This document shows, piece after piece, positions 20,784 to 33,334 of a stretch of DNA of 64,000 nt. This DNA is from Plasmopara viticola. Lineage: Eukaryota > Oomycota > Peronosporomycetes > Peronosporales > Peronosporaceae. The position numbers and the translations under genes are program-made. The DNA lies in contig MBPM02000002.1 of NCBI GenBank assembly GCA_001695595.3, positions 1,054,001-1,118,000 on the forward strand, given 5' to 3'. The notes under the pieces were generated by a model. The model worked only from the letters and a program-made list of their open reading frames with translations, had not been told where the DNA came from and made no database searches. How positions within the stretch are numbered: the first letter of the stretch is position 1; each line of letters opens with the position of its first letter.

Positions 20784-23700
20784 AGCACTAAGCTGTATAA
20801 TTCTAAAGTCTAGGCTGAGTAAAACCTGGTGGAAAAATTCGCATTCCTTCAAGTTAACCCTCCACTTACTTTGAGCCGCAGTTGTAAATTTTCTTACAGA
20901 TCTCACAGTTCCTTCATGGCTTGCCACCCACGCGTGTATATGGAGCATCCAGCATGTGGTGAAAACCTAAAAAAATGAATTTTCTCTTGGTACAAAGTAT
21001 CGTGCGTTTACAGGAATTGATCGTCATTGTCTTTGTCCTCGACAAACGCTTTATTCACTCGAACGTGGATCCGAACCAAAAAATGCGCTCAATAGAGATC
21101 GTCGCTTTGACGGATGATGCTAAGACGGCGTCTCATTTCGTCGCTTTCTCTACCAGCACCGCTTCGACACGGACACAGCAATTAGAAGCTTTGGAGATCA
21201 AGTAGCAAACTGCGATTGCGCTCTACACGAGCACCGAAATCCTAGAACTCATTCGTATCCGCTGGCAGGGTTTGGTAATCTACTACGACAAAATGCTTGC
21301 CGCTGTTAGCTATCGGATCACGGACTTAAAGCTCCAGCTAACAGCAGAGCAGTCGAGGGGTGGAGGGCTGAGGTTTTTCTGGCGGCAATCAATTAAACCT
21401 TTTAGAACTTGAGAAAGTTGGTCGCTTCTCATTGAAATAATGTCAGATGTTCAGATTGAAAAAGATCGGATTGCCGCTTAAATGTAGGATTTTAAGGGTT
21501 CTAGAAGAGTTGATCAAGCAAGGATAGCTTGTTTGCTAAAAAAGAATGATTCAGCTAAGAATTGTATCTTCTCGATTGCCAACCGGACGTGTACAGGCGT
21601 AAATTGGATAAGCTTAGTGTCAAAAAGGCGCCATCGTATAATAATGGTGTGAATGGCTTTGAGCTCGACAAAGACAGACTGCGTTCTTTCTGCTTACAAA
21701 CGATGAAATACAATCGCGAATGTGGTCTATTAGCAAAGTTGATGAAGTTATTGCTTGACACAAGTGACCTTGTATCATTAACATATGACTGTAAAGGAAG
21801 GACATTAAAAGATCAATGAATATACAAACGAATCGAAGCGCATTTAACAGCGTGGCCTACGTACAGCAAACATCCGCACATGAGATAGTGTACGGCTATG
21901 TGACAGAAAAAACTCATTTAGAGCTTTAGTGCCGGTCATCATACAAGCTTCGAAATATTGCAAAGAGCCATAACCTGTCTCCGCCTTGGCTTTACAACGG
22001 ATATTTGAAGTCCATACCACTAGAAAATTGGTTTGTAGGCTAACGCAAAAGATGAAAGGGCCGCTCAAACGATCGTCAAAGATGCTATAAAAGATGTGTA
22101 GTTTTTCGATTTAGAGCAGGCGAAACAACCTGACACGATTGAAGGCTCGACCTTATATGGCCGAATGAGTGGGCCAATATCTTAATCGAGACTTATATAT
22201 TAACGATGGGCGTACGAAAGGCTGGGACGGATATACGATTTAAATTGTGTCTATTTCCAATACGACACATAATCACTTTAAAAGCTAGTCTCCGCTCCAT
22301 TTTGTACATGGATGGAATGCCCGGAATATTCGGGAGACGGAGTTACCGCTCGGTTGTGCTGGGTGGCGAAATTCTGATCTGCGTTTATAGTGTTGTCGCG
22401 TATCTCGTGCTTATTGCTCTAAACATAGAGGCTGTGTTTTTGTTAGCATGCGTGAATCAGTATTCAGCGGCGAAATATGTGCGATTTCAAGCAATAAATC
22501 AGTTATCACGGCAAGCAATTATAGCGAGAAGGAATCAACCTGGCAGATTAATAGACGTAAGGTGTTGTAGCCGGCAATCAAATTTTGCGGTATTTGAATC
22601 GAGTTAATGAGAAACACTTCCAAGATCTTGATCGTATGCAGCATGAAGCTATTTGGGTATAAAAATGGTACTTTAGCATACGGCCCGACTCAAGATCAAT
22701 AAAAGAGACTATCGACTCTTTTTAAAGGCACGTATGTCTATTTTTATTCAAGAGAGAGTCTACTCAGCGCGCCTATATATTGTTTATTGCGATTAATGAT
22801 CACAATGAAGTAGATTGACATCTTGGAGCCTCTGTAAGAGATATCAAGCGAGACGAGACGAAAAACCTACCGATAAACTGCGAGTTATTTCTATGGTTTA
22901 TGTTGTGCACATTTAGATCGATGCAGACGTCAAAAATCGAGTGAATCAATTAAACAAAGAAGCGTACAGGGGATGCCACTAGTATAAGGTTGAAGAAATG
23001 AGAAAGAAACGCCAGAGTTTTGGGCTACTATTAAATGAATTTAGAATCTTGGTAGAGAGTACTTTTAAATTAAGAGCAGCGAAATGAAGAAGAAACATTT
23101 TCTGTTTTGCAAGGTATACAGATTAATGAATTAGAAGAGACTTGGTCGGTATTATAGATGTTGGGAAGAGCAAGAGGTCAAATGCAAAGCGTTTGTTTTG
23201 TGTTTGTCAATGAAATCGTCTCGCCGGTCTACCGGCACCTTACGCAATCCTTCTTCCAAAGAGGCATTTATATCTTGCAGGAGCTTTATCTGCGCCTCAC
23301 CAATGTTGTGGCAGTTTAAGTAAAGTCCAGGGAAAAATGCCTCTATATTTGCCAATCGTCGCGATGTGATTTTGTCAAATTTGGCATTATATTAATTGCA
23401 CACTGCTCTACAAACTGCCGACTATACTCCGATGACAATGGATTGCTGAGTATCCACTTTGAATCAGCGGGTCTGGTTATACTCCTTTGTTGGCTCTGCA
23501 TGTTTATGCTGGTTCAGACATATTGGTTCATCCTGGCAAGATGTAGAGCATATAGTTGGCGACGGACGCGCCACATACGCAAATGATCAAATCGGCCACT
23601 GAAATTAAATCGATATGTTTTCTTTGAGCACTCCTTTTGTTTCGGACCTTGATCGCAATAGCAAATGCTCCTTTTGTGATTGTAACGCCGTTTAATCAAG

Positions 23701-25060
23701 GCTATCTAAGGGTGGGCTCCAATCTTCATGGATGAGTCAAAAATACTATCGACTACTGGAATACAAGCCGTGGGTTTAATTAAAAAACGCATTTTCAATG
23801 CCTTATTTGTCTTCGCTCCCTATCCCATCATGTATTTGTAATCAAGTGGTCTATCCTACCTACTGTAATTTTGGCCTTTTTCAGATAAGTACGTGCAATA
23901 GAAGCAATAAAATGTTCCATTTAGTTCGATCACTTATTTACCGAGTCGGCTTCATACGCCTTGCTAATCTAATTATTTCATCTAGCTTGTGGAGCGTAGC
24001 TGACAACATCGTACCACGCGATCGCGCCTCTAAAAACCTCTGGGGCTACTGGACCAACAATTTGACCTAAGAGATTTATCAAGTCGATCGTTGGACAATC
24101 ACAGACGCGCAATTATTTTAGGCAGGTCACGTAGTAAAAAAGAAAGAACAAAGAGATCATAGAGTATCGAGCACACCTGTTATATCTCTAGTTGCCCACT
24201 TTCACATATAGCCAATACTGTCGATCTTACAAGTCATAATGTTTAGAGACTACACCTCATCCGTCAAGTTTCCCGCTAAGAGCTTCGCCGCATAAAGAAT
24301 ACTATAATGATATCGAATTTAAATTCATTAACTCGTGTATGCACTATAGCGATGACATCTTTCCAAACATCTTCACGGTGCTTTCAAAAAATAACGTAGA
24401 TTCCTTCTGGCACCAATTTCGTGCAATATTGGTGAATAAGCCCGTCTTCATCAGTAAGCACCTTCTCTTTGATTACCTCGGGCGATGTCCTTTTTCTTGC
24501 TGGTTTACACTTTTGCATACCCATCGCTTTGGAGTTTTTCCTTCCAAAAGCATTAACATGCATGGATGAGTAGCGCCCAGTAATATTAGTCGTCTGTTTC
24601 CGGACGACTTTATTAAGTCAGCCCGATAAGCCGGTATGAAGATCATTGTCTTCGAAATATAGCCACCTCTAGCGTGCACATATACGTGTCCTAAAGCAAA
24701 TGCCACGTGCTCGCACCAGCAAGACTTGCGTCGATCGTATTGGATATCGCTTTGCATAATTAAAGGGTAGCGCTGATATTAATCCCATTGGCTTTACGCC
24801 TCGACCTTTTTCACCCCGCACGACAGCGAGAAAAGACTCACCTCCTGATTGTATTTCTTTCTCCAAAAAAAATCCGTAATAAGGTCAGCGCGTCAAAGTT
24901 GTAGATGATAGGCGCTTATTACAAAATAAATATGCTCGCAATGCCACCAATGCGCCTAGTCAGCGTCAGTGTAATAATCCAGGCATTCACCTTTTTTTTC
25001 TTCATTGCTGGGGGAGCGCAGTGGTAAATACACAGCCTACTAGCCTACTTTAAGAGATAA
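20784..25060. other. Gene-poor spacer with unrecognised decayed open segments
   Basis: Several open stretches of 60-133 codons occur (20975-21205, 21562-21819 and 22206-22607 on +; 23152-23355 and 24473-24866 on -). The one at 22206-22607 has Y-R-S-V-V and S-A-A-K-Y-V segments vaguely like the RT/RNase H join of copia elements, but the match is too weak to call. None starts with a signal peptide followed by an RxLR or LxLFLAK motif, so I see no obvious effector gene. Treat this as eroded mobile-element DNA. Confidence 0.35.
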
Positions 25061-25069
25061 GATTTGATG

Positions 25070-25640
25070 AACGCCCTAAGCAAATATCTTCCAGATTTCA
25101 AGAAGGTTTTTCGTCTGGCGTTTTTGCGCAAACGTCGGCGCGAAAGTCTGCGGCAGGACACCCTTTTGGGATATCTTTCTGCATATGGCCACACCAAATA
25201 GCCTGATGAATATTGGCACGTTCGGAACTAAGATATAAAGCTTTCGGAAATGCGGACCGCAAGGCTCATGCAGTACCTTGGAAACACTTGAACGATCTAA
25301 AATATCGATTTGTGACCGCTTTCATAAAAGATAAGATGTATTACGGTCATACAACAACATCAAGAGCCAAGAATGCCCACGTAGCCTTGAAAAAGTCCAC
25401 AGGTGACCTTTTTTAAAGGTGGATGCCGCTTATCGTCTTGCTTGCGATGGGCAGCTTGCCGCCATCAAGCACCAAGTTGCCATGGATTGCTTGCATTCTT
25501 GGCAGAATATCGGCCGCGGGCTTGGAGACTGCCTTTATTCAAATTAAGGCTTGACTCGTGGTCATATCTGGAGACGCTTGCCGCAGTGTGTTTGCGTTTA
25601 ATCTTGGCATCCCATACAAGCATTGGTTCTGACTCCAAAC
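25070..25640 (+). mobile_element. MULE-type transposase remnant
   Basis: The frame at 25213-25416 reads W-K-H-L-N-D-L-K-Y-R-F-V followed by Y-G-H-T-T-T-S-R and N-A-H-V-A-L-K-K, ending S-T-G-D-L. This resembles the C-terminal part of oomycete Mutator-like transposases, where a W-x-x-H segment, F-G-N-x-x-T-S-R-V-E and H-A-x-L-K lead to S-T-G-D-L. After a frameshift near 25415 a second frame continues V-D-A-A-Y-R-L-A-C-D-G-Q-L-A-A-I-K, consistent with the next conserved helix. The upstream catalytic D-D-E region is not recognisable and stops are frequent, so this is a dead fragment. Confidence 0.5.
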
Positions 25641-27670
25641 GATAGCAGCGGAAGGTGCAACATCAGAACCAGTTGACACAGCAAGTCATTCAAGGTCACG
25701 TTTAACACCAATATTGCGATGCTTCGAGGAATTTGACGTCCATCGGTGGTTAGTTTGGCCTATCCGTGCCGTTGCTCGTGCAACAACGGAGCCCTTAGTC
25801 TTATAAGCGAAGGGTAGACCGAAGATATACCGTCAGTGTACCGCCGACGAATAATTTTCAATCATATCACAGTCAGACTTTACAGTTCAGGATCCTATGA
25901 ATTTGCGCAATGGAGGGCGCTCTTATCGCTCTCTTGGGCGCCCAACACCCTTTCGACATCCACGCAGCAGGTTTTCGGCCTACAAGGTGGTGCCGGTGGT
26001 GTTAGTAGGCTAGTTATACCATAAGAAGTTGCCGTCAACCCCACGCGGTACCGTCAGCGCCGCAAGTTTTATCGCAAACTTCTCCCGCGCTCGTTACCTT
26101 AGACAGCATGGAGGAGTGATCAGTTGCCGATGCACGAGGTGGATTAAAGTCTACCGGTCTTTCTATTAACACTAACGATTAGAATACACCATGTGTCGAT
26201 GTATGGGATTTATTCACACAAACCATTCGAACCTTCGTAAGGACTCGCCTGTTCTGCTTTGTAGCTCGTTACATCATCGCTCCTTTCAAAATGCAGAGAA
26301 TAATTAACACTGTTTTTTAGTTCTAAGGCCCTTACTATGTACTTTCGCGATCTCCGAAAGCCCTGTATAGACTTTTGCTTTCTTGTCCGTACATGCATCG
26401 AATACGCTTACTTCAAAAGATCTCTTAATTAAATTTATTATGGCTCTCCCCTCAATCAGCAATTATCGGAGTGTAAGTGCCTCAAGTGGTGCAAAACGAT
26501 GAGACGTATGGACTGGTGGCGCTATCTCGACGCGGGTTGAGCGAGGCTTTTTCAACTGGCAAAGGAGTAAATTGAGGGTTCAAGACCACCAAACCAACGC
26601 CTAAGGCAAGGGAAGAACGACTGAAATGGAAGTAAGCGTAGCGAATGCAGTGGCACCTCTTGAGTAGAGCAAATTTTGCATCTACCCCATATTGGAAGTC
26701 GTTTCAGACAAAGTACCACAAACTTGTCCTCCAATATTTTTGCATGGTGTAATTGCGATGACTGCCACATTTTCTATCAGCAGACATTTTACACGATGCA
26801 GTCCCTAGATGACTAAATGTCTATCCGCTATGAATGATCTCCTTGCAAGACAATTCGGCGGATACCTCATCCTTTTATATTGCTGCCACTGCATGCTACT
26901 ACCTTTCCTTATAGTGAGCTGAGCATAGCACTTTTACTCATATCCGCCAGTGCAGCAAGCAATAGCAATTTTCCATTTCCTAACACTACAAAAACGAAAT
27001 GGTATTATTTTAATGGCGATTACCGTATTTTAAATTTAACTGTAAGAGATACTATGGATCACCGGACTAAGACGCTAACCGAGATAAACAAAGAGTTGGA
27101 AGGCGTAAAGCTTGCCAAATAGCTTGTAAAATTACTTCGATAGATGCCAGAAGCTTTTTTCATCCTACAATTGCGTAGCAATGTTAGTGCAACCTCGATC
27201 CCAAGCGCGCGTCCAATGCCTGGACGTACGAGCTCCTCCAAAACAAAGGAGCTGCATACTTTCGACCATAGTGATTTGCTAAACATTTATAGGCTACAAA
27301 AATCCATTCGCCATTAAGTCTAGATCGCAATCTTGGGCAAACGATGGGTGCAGAGCTAAAGACATCGCTGCAAACCCGCGGACGTAGCGACTTCGAGGTA
27401 GACTCGAAACTCTTTCTCGATTAGACGGTGTGGGCGAATAATGTAGTGAGCGATTACGTCATTTCTCAACGTTATGTGATAACCTTTAAGTTTATTTTAT
27501 AGTCACACGTATCCATTCTCTGTGGCTTTTCTAAAAAGATGCGTAAATCAGGTATGCTAATCATGTTGCACAATAACAGTAAATGTTGCTCGAAAAGAGC
27601 CGCATTCGTATCTTGATCATACAACCCACTTGTAATTAGCCCCACCGTCGTGACCAGCTCCTCGCCGCGA
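25641..27670. other. Spacer upstream of the exchanger-like gene
   Basis: No recognisable gene. A few open frames of 60-80 codons (for example 26880-27122) resemble no family. The last 250 bp before 27671 should contain the promoter and 5' UTR of the exchanger-like gene, with no specific element identified. Confidence 0.35.
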
Positions 27671-29365
27671 ATGACGGGCTTCTTTATTGACCCCAAAGAT
27701 CTTCCAGACGACGCTTATGGCCTCGCACAGGTTTTATTCCTCGGTGCCGTCTACGGCTATGTCCTCTTTAACGCAAGTAATCTCATCTCGGACGGTAGCG
27801 AGTTGCTGCTGCTCGTGCCCTCCATGGCTGGCATCGTAGGCAGTGTCGTGTTGCCCGTGTTAGGTGCCGTCCCAGACGGTGCCATTGTACTCTTCTCTGG
27901 AATGGGTCCGGACGCTCAGCAACAAGTCTCCGTGGGCGTGGGTGCGCTAGCCGGCTCCACCATCATGTTACTCACCATTCCGTGGGCGCTAAGTGTCTTT
28001 GCCGGACGGGTCAACATCGATGAGAACGGTCGCGGAAACTACGTGCGGCCAAAAGGTGACGAGCACTGGGCTAAACTCATGCCACCTGGCAACAAAAGTC
28101 TGACTAAAACCGGCGTCGTGCTGTTCGACGAAATCCCGTCGACGGCTAAAGTCATGATGTGCACGGCCATGATTTACCTCATCTTGCAAGTGCCCGCTCT
28201 CTTTTACACTGGCACAGTCGATGCGGACGCCCGAGCCGACAATGCTAAAGTGGCCAAGATCGAGAAACCGTTTGCTATCGTGGCCTTTGTCATCTCGATG
28301 ATCTCGTTTGTGCTTTATCTCTACTGGAACGTACTCCGCTCTTCCGAAATCAAAGAAGACGTTATTGATGAGGTCCGCGTCGCTGCGATTCGCGACGGAG
28401 AAATCAGTTTGTCGGGGATCTTGGCCAAAGAAGTGGCGAAGCTCAAGAGTGAGGCACCCACCATCTCTACTCCACTAAAGCCTACTCGCGAGCAATTTGA
28501 TCGTGTCGCGGACGTCATTCGCCCATTCTTTCACGCCTACGACAGGAACCGTGACCATCGCATGGATGCTGACGAGCTGCAATTGTTCTTTAAAGACTTG
28601 GGCGAAAGCGTGTCGCGTGACGAGGCGGCAAAGTGGATGGCGGCCGCGGACAGGGACAAGAGCGGGTTTATTGAATTCAACGAGCTTGTGGAAGCCACTC
28701 TTCGCTACATGTTGACCAGGTATGAAAATGAGATGCAAGGCCATTCGTCGGTCTCAATGCAGCGTGTAGTGGTGGAACAGCAGCACTCGCTGGCTATTCC
28801 ACCCGCGGAAGGGGAGGACGACGAAGAGGAGGAAGAAGTGCCAGAAGACCTTGCCCACTTGACTATTGCCGAGCAGCAAAAGAAGATCAAGATGCGTTCG
28901 GCCTACATGATGTTCCTCGGCACGGCTCTCGTGCTTTTATTCTCGGACCCGATGGTCGATGTGCTCTCTGAAGTTGGCGCTCGCACGGGCATTCCAGCTT
29001 TCTATGTGTCGTTCGTAGTGGCTCCATTGGCCTCGAATGCCAGTGAACTCATTGCTGCGTACAATTATGCGCAAAAGAAAACGTCCAAGACCATCTCCAT
29101 CTCGGTCTCGGCTCTTCTTGGTGCTGCTTGTATGAACAATACATTCTGTCTCGGCATTTTTGCAGCGCTCATGTCCTTCAAAAAGGGTGGATTGGTGTGG
29201 GAATTCTCTGCTGAAACGTTTTCAATCCTGTTTGTGGAGCTCGCCATTGGCTTTATTGCCATGAAAAAGACCCAACGCTTGCTTGACGGCCTGTTTGTGC
29301 TTCTGTTGTACCCGACTTCCATTCTTCTCGTGGTACTGTTGGAAAATGGCTTTGGCTTGGACTAA
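27671..29365 (+). CDS. Sodium/calcium exchanger-family membrane protein with two EF-hands (NCL-like)
   Basis: A single exon of 564 residues from the ATG at 27671. The first half has membrane helices containing an alpha-repeat-like stretch (G-S-E-L-L-L-L-V-P then V-L-G-A-V-P-D-G). A cytosolic loop of about 200 residues follows. It carries two EF-hands, with loops starting D-R-N-R-D-H-R near 291 and D-R-D-K-S-G-F near 327, then an acidic run (D-D-E-E-E-E-E). The second half contains the matching alpha repeat (P-L-A-S-N-A-S-E-L-I, then S-A-L-L-G-A-A) and closing helices. This layout matches plant/protist NCL or EF-CAX proteins, which exchange Ca2+ for Na+ or H+ across vacuolar or plasma membranes and sense Ca2+ through the loop. 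Ion and membrane are not predictable from sequence alone. It lies upstream of the SNARE gene on the same strand. Confidence 0.8.
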   Translation: MTGFFIDPKDLPDDAYGLAQVLFLGAVYGYVLFNASNLISDGSELLLLVPSMAGIVGSVVLPVLGAVPDGAIVLFSGMGPDAQQQVSVGVGALAGSTIMLLTIPWALSVFAGRVNIDENGRGNYVRPKGDEHWAKLMPPGNKSLTKTGVVLFDEIPSTAKVMMCTAMIYLILQVPALFYTGTVDADARADNAKVAKIEKPFAIVAFVISMISFVLYLYWNVLRSSEIKEDVIDEVRVAAIRDGEISLSGILAKEVAKLKSEAPTISTPLKPTREQFDRVADVIRPFFHAYDRNRDHRMDADELQLFFKDLGESVSRDEAAKWMAAADRDKSGFIEFNELVEATLRYMLTRYENEMQGHSSVSMQRVVVEQQHSLAIPPAEGEDDEEEEEVPEDLAHLTIAEQQKKIKMRSAYMMFLGTALVLLFSDPMVDVLSEVGARTGIPAFYVSFVVAPLASNASELIAAYNYAQKKTSKTISISVSALLGAACMNNTFCLGIFAALMSFKKGGLVWEFSAETFSILFVELAIGFIAMKKTQRLLDGLFVLLLYPTSILLVVLLENGFGLD

Positions 29366-29861
29366 TATGCTCCTAATTTCGTCTTCAAATGCGTCAGGTC
29401 TCGCTTGCAATAGTGTTAAGTGCTATAAAATGTAACGCGTTTTGCAACTTGATATGATATTTGCTCTCATGTAGTATTTTCAGTTACATGAAGTAAGAAA
29501 TCGAACTTGTAAACTAATCCTTTTAAATTCTCAAGCCGAATACCCCGTTTAAGATGCTTAAATTTCGTAGGTCCTTGACCTCATTAAAATTTTACTGGAT
29601 TTCACCTGCCCACATAGGATTACAAACCGCACGCGTCTATCCCGTCACTATAGAAACTATCCCATACTGTTTGTACAAATAAAGTCTCTAAATTAGCGAC
29701 GTTGGTACCGGTACCACAACATGGATTTTATCGACTATGAGCACGGTATAATTAATGACTGGATTGTCAGGTTGTGCCAGACTTTTCTTTACACAGTTTC
29801 ACACACCTGCACGAACTCGCCTGCTGCACAAGAAAACTAGCCTCTTTAGTAGACAGTGACC
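29366..29861. other. Intergenic region between exchanger and SNARE genes
   Basis: AT-rich sequence with no recognisable coding content. It should contain the exchanger 3' UTR and the SNARE promoter. A C-rich tract with cacacacctgcacg lies about 50 bp before the SNARE start and may be promoter sequence, but no factor site can be named. Confidence 0.4.
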
Positions 29862-30550
29862 ATGACGGAGGCTTTTATGGGCTACAGCGAGGACTTTGAG
29901 CAATGCCGTGACGACGCCATGGAGGACATTCGCGCTATATCCAAGGCGAGCGGTGAGCGCGAGCGAAATGAACTGACCGAGCGGGCAAAGGGTAACATTT
30001 CAGAGGCTGAGCGTTACATGCGCATTCTTGAGAGCGAATCGCGCGCCGGGAACTCGCAGGACCGCCGACAGATGCACCAGAAATTGCGTACCTTCAAGTC
30101 GCAGCTGGATAAGCTCAAGTCGAATCTCGAGCGTTCTAGACTTATGGAAGGCAGCCAGCAGCGCCAACAGGCCGCTGCTCCGCAGGACAATGTGGCCCGT
30201 TACCACCAGCGTAACGATCGAATTGATAACCACTTGGGCGATGCCCAGGCTATCATTGCGCACACTGAGGCCACAGCCCAGAACATTAATCGTAATCTCG
30301 CGGACCAGCGCGAGCAGCTTATTAATGTCCGCACGAATGTACGTAGGACACGAGTTGCTATCGTGACGTGAGGCTGATCATTAAAGTGGTATGTATGTAG
30401 GTGGACGAAGCACGCGAGGACACAGCAGAAGCGAGTCTGCATCTCAAGAAGCTCAAGTGCAAGATGGCGTCGCAAATTATTTTTTTGTACCTCGTTATCC
30501 TTGGCCTCATTGTAGTGATCATTTGGCAAGTCATTTCCAAGTTTGTTTAA
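29862..30550 (+). CDS. VTI1: Vti1-like Qb-SNARE
   Basis: Two exons, 29862-30338 and 30401-30550, with a 62-nt GT-AG intron in phase 0, give 208 residues. The N-terminal three-helix part has the Vti1-type pattern (F-M-G-Y-S-E-D-F-E, then A-E-R-Y-M-R-I-L-E-S-E). The SNARE helix covers about 120-185, with its zero-layer Gln in L-A-D-Q-R-E-Q-L. A single C-terminal transmembrane segment (I-I-F-L-Y-L-V-I-L-G-L-I-V-V-I-I-W) follows in exon 2. It would act in vesicle fusion at the Golgi, trans-Golgi network or endosomes with Qa, Qc and R-SNARE partners. GOSR-type Qb SNAREs are the alternative. The Vti1 call rests on the N-terminal pattern. Confidence 0.78.
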
Positions 30551-30751
30551 GAGGTTCTTCGAGGCGTGTGACTAATCAAGGGTTACTCGTTCCGTTATAA
30601 CAACATTTTTGCGTAAACCAACCCTGGTAACTTAAAAAATATAAGTGATCCTGCTTTTGTAAAAAATATTTTATGGTGTAAAGTGTCAAGTTATAAATAA
30701 CACCACTTATGTTTAACGCGTTATGCTTGGCAAGCGCTAGAATTCCTACCC
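30551..30751. other. Short spacer
   Basis: About 200 bp of AT-rich DNA between the SNARE stop and the XRRA1-like start, with no features seen beyond the presumed 3' UTR and promoter. Confidence 0.4.
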
Positions 30752-33192
30752 ATGACCGAGACGTGGGCTCCCAATTTGATCGCTAATTCTTCACGCGAGC
30801 ATAATTCCTGCAAAGGTTTAATAAAATCTGCAGCTTGTACGACTTTGGTCCAATCTGGACAAGTTGTGGCCATGGGCAACAGTCCCACAGACGGTGTACC
30901 TGCATTAAATAGCAATTGTCAGCCTTCACGGAGTTCGCCGAAAAAGCAAGCGCATCGTGATAATGTACCACGAACATTGGACGGTTTTCTTCTATTAGAT
31001 ACATGTCGAGGTCGGATGCAGCGTTTCTTTTCACCTTTTACTATAATTTCAAAGCTCAATAATGTTTGCGTTCGTTTCTAGTTGAATTTCCAGACGACGT
31101 TGCCCAAGCAGGTTTAAGCGATATGCACATTACCGATGTCGTGGCTGAGGATCTGCTCTTTTTTTCCAATTTGACACGGTTAGACATGAGCGACAACAAG
31201 GTCTGCAATTGTTGAGCGTCCGCTTTACCACGTTTGAAATGAACTTGCATGTTTGACACGAAAACTTGGTTTTAGGCTTCATTGGAACCATTTGGATGCT
31301 TACCAGCCCTCGTTGAGCTTGATTTTCAGTGTAATGCGCTTGAAGAGGTCACGCTCGGGGAGGGCTTTTCAAATCTCGAGGTTGTTTAGACCTCACATAG
31401 CACTTTTATGTTATTGACGTCTGCGATTGTTTTGTGTAGGTGCTCAACTTATCTTTTAATTGCCTTAAGTCAACGGATGTTGAGATGCTTGCAAACTTGG
31501 TGCGTATCCGTGAGCTTTACCTCGGAAGCAACCAAATTCGATCACTACCTCCCGTTATGGATCGCTTCTTAAGTCTTGAGACATTATCGCTCGAAAGCAA
31601 CAAAATCTCGGGGCAAATTTTTTTCTCGCTGCTAAATTGTGTGCCTCGTTTGAGGAATTTGAACCTCAGTTCCAACAAAATTACGGGGTTTCCAGAGGTG
31701 AGATACTCACACGTCTAAATGATAATGACTTTGCCTTCTTATGAGATCTTGGTTACTTGTAATAGTCTGCATTGACATTGGAAGACAATCGTGGCGCCGG
31801 ATTCTACAATCTCGTCTATCTAAACCTTGCGCACAACATGATCGCCAATGAAGAGGCTGTGGTCTACACGAGTGAGCTACACAGCTTGCGGAAGCTAGTT
31901 TTGTACGGAAATCCTCTAGCACATGCCGCTGTCTCTCTATCCGACCCGACGAAGCTAGCATATGACCCTGTTCCGAACTTGACAAGTCGATTGAACAAGA
32001 GAACAGCAAATGAAGTTGCAATGACTATCGTTACCGCGTACCCCGATACAAAAAAGAAGAAATTGCATTCAATGTCGTGTTACGAACAAGTCGAGATTTA
32101 TAAAGTCATTCCGAACGAAGTGCTTCTTCAGTCTCCATTTCGCACACGAGCGACTGAGTTCTTTCAGGCCGATCATGTTGCAAACAAGGAACAAGTAGCA
32201 AAGCGGCAGGTACGTAACTTTAACTGGGCAAGTAGCAGTGATATGCACGTCATGAGCTTGTGATGGCAATATGTTAGACTGATTCTCCACTTTCACTCAC
32301 AAAAAAGCGTACGTCTCAAGCCGCAAGCTCGTTCCGCACATATTTCTTGACACTTGTAACATGATGTTGATTAAAGAATTAAAACACAATATCAGTGACT
32401 CTACCTTTTTAACGGGTGTGGGCATTGAGAATATTGTGATGGATGCTAGATTGTCAAAAGAGGTGAATGAGGCTTTGTTTTACAGTTTATGAGTGGGTTA
32501 GTGACTAAAATCATCTACAGCTTCCAGCTGTTCCAGCCTCTGTCGTCGCGCGATCATTGGCCCTCGAATCACGAGTATGGCAAAGATTGCTATTGTATAT
32601 GCACATACCGACAAGGTTTACTCTTGACTTCCAGAATATACCAACGATGAACACAAGGATGGCAGTCAACGCTCTTCGCTATCAGCTCGAACATCCTTTG
32701 AGTGATGATTATCAACTTGATCCAGCTCATTCTCAGCAACTCACTAAGGCTTCTATTGTACGTACGAACTAAAGTCCATGTGCATATAAGTAGTGATAAA
32801 TTTTCTGCTTTCTGTTTGAAGCAACGACAACGTCCGCGACGCCCACTTCCGTCACGGAAAGATTTGCAAACGTTGCCAAGTTCTCGTCACTTTAATGGCC
32901 TAAAGTCGAAAGGTAAAGCTTGATTTAGGTACCTCTTTAAACTCTTCATCTCTTGACGCTAGGCAATCTAGATGCCCAAAACGTAGATGACGCTCTTACA
33001 AAGCTCAGCTCCCAGGTCTCAAGCGCGTGGGACAAAAGACCAAGTACGTTTGACTTTCTTGCCCTGATTGGCTTGGAATCTGACCTCTGTAAAGAATTGG
33101 CAGATAAATCCGGACAAAGAGTTGATAGCGCGCTTGAGTCGCTCATTATGACAGCCAAGAAGCTTGATCTGACATATAGTCGCTCCTCTTAA
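30752..33192 (+). CDS. XRRA1-like leucine-rich-repeat protein
   Basis: Nine exons give about 633 residues: 30752-31010, 31082-31200, 31276-31380, 31440-31697, 31766-32213, 32308-32462, 32521-32757, 32822-32912 and 32963-33192. All joins are GT-AG and in frame. The first exon is Ser/Asn-rich and ends with T-L-D-G-F-L-L-L-D, like the start of X-ray radiation resistance-associated protein 1 homologues. Leucine-rich repeats follow (L-T-R-L-D-M-S-D-N, L-E-V-L-N-L-S-F-N, R-E-L-Y-L-G-S-N, L-E-T-L-S-L-E-S-N, L-R-N-L-N-L-S-S-N), capped by L-R-K-L-V-L-Y-G-N-P-L. The second half is mainly helical and unassigned. Function is uncertain, and the LRR surface suggests a protein scaffold. It ends 142 bp from the convergent UTP18 gene. 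Confidence 0.65.
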
Positions 33193-33334
33193 TTTTTCTC
33201 AGCTAGAAGAATAGAGAGCAAAGTATGCAACGAGTAGTCAGTCATCTCTATTATATAGCAAAGCTTTGTCTTAAGAGCAAATATCAGGACAATTCTGTGA
33301 GCGACAGTGCACGTAAGATTGACCAAAGCCTTTT

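Noticed and set aside
22206..22607. Copia-like RT/RNase H match (Y-R-S-V-V ... S-A-A-K-Y-V)
   Set aside because: Only scattered similarity, with no other copia motif nearby in order.
23152..23355. Minus-strand open frame considered as an effector or small gene
   Set aside because: No signal peptide or known motif and no good start context.
24473..24866. Minus-strand frames considered as a retrotransposon integrase
   Set aside because: No zinc-binding HHCC or DDE pattern.
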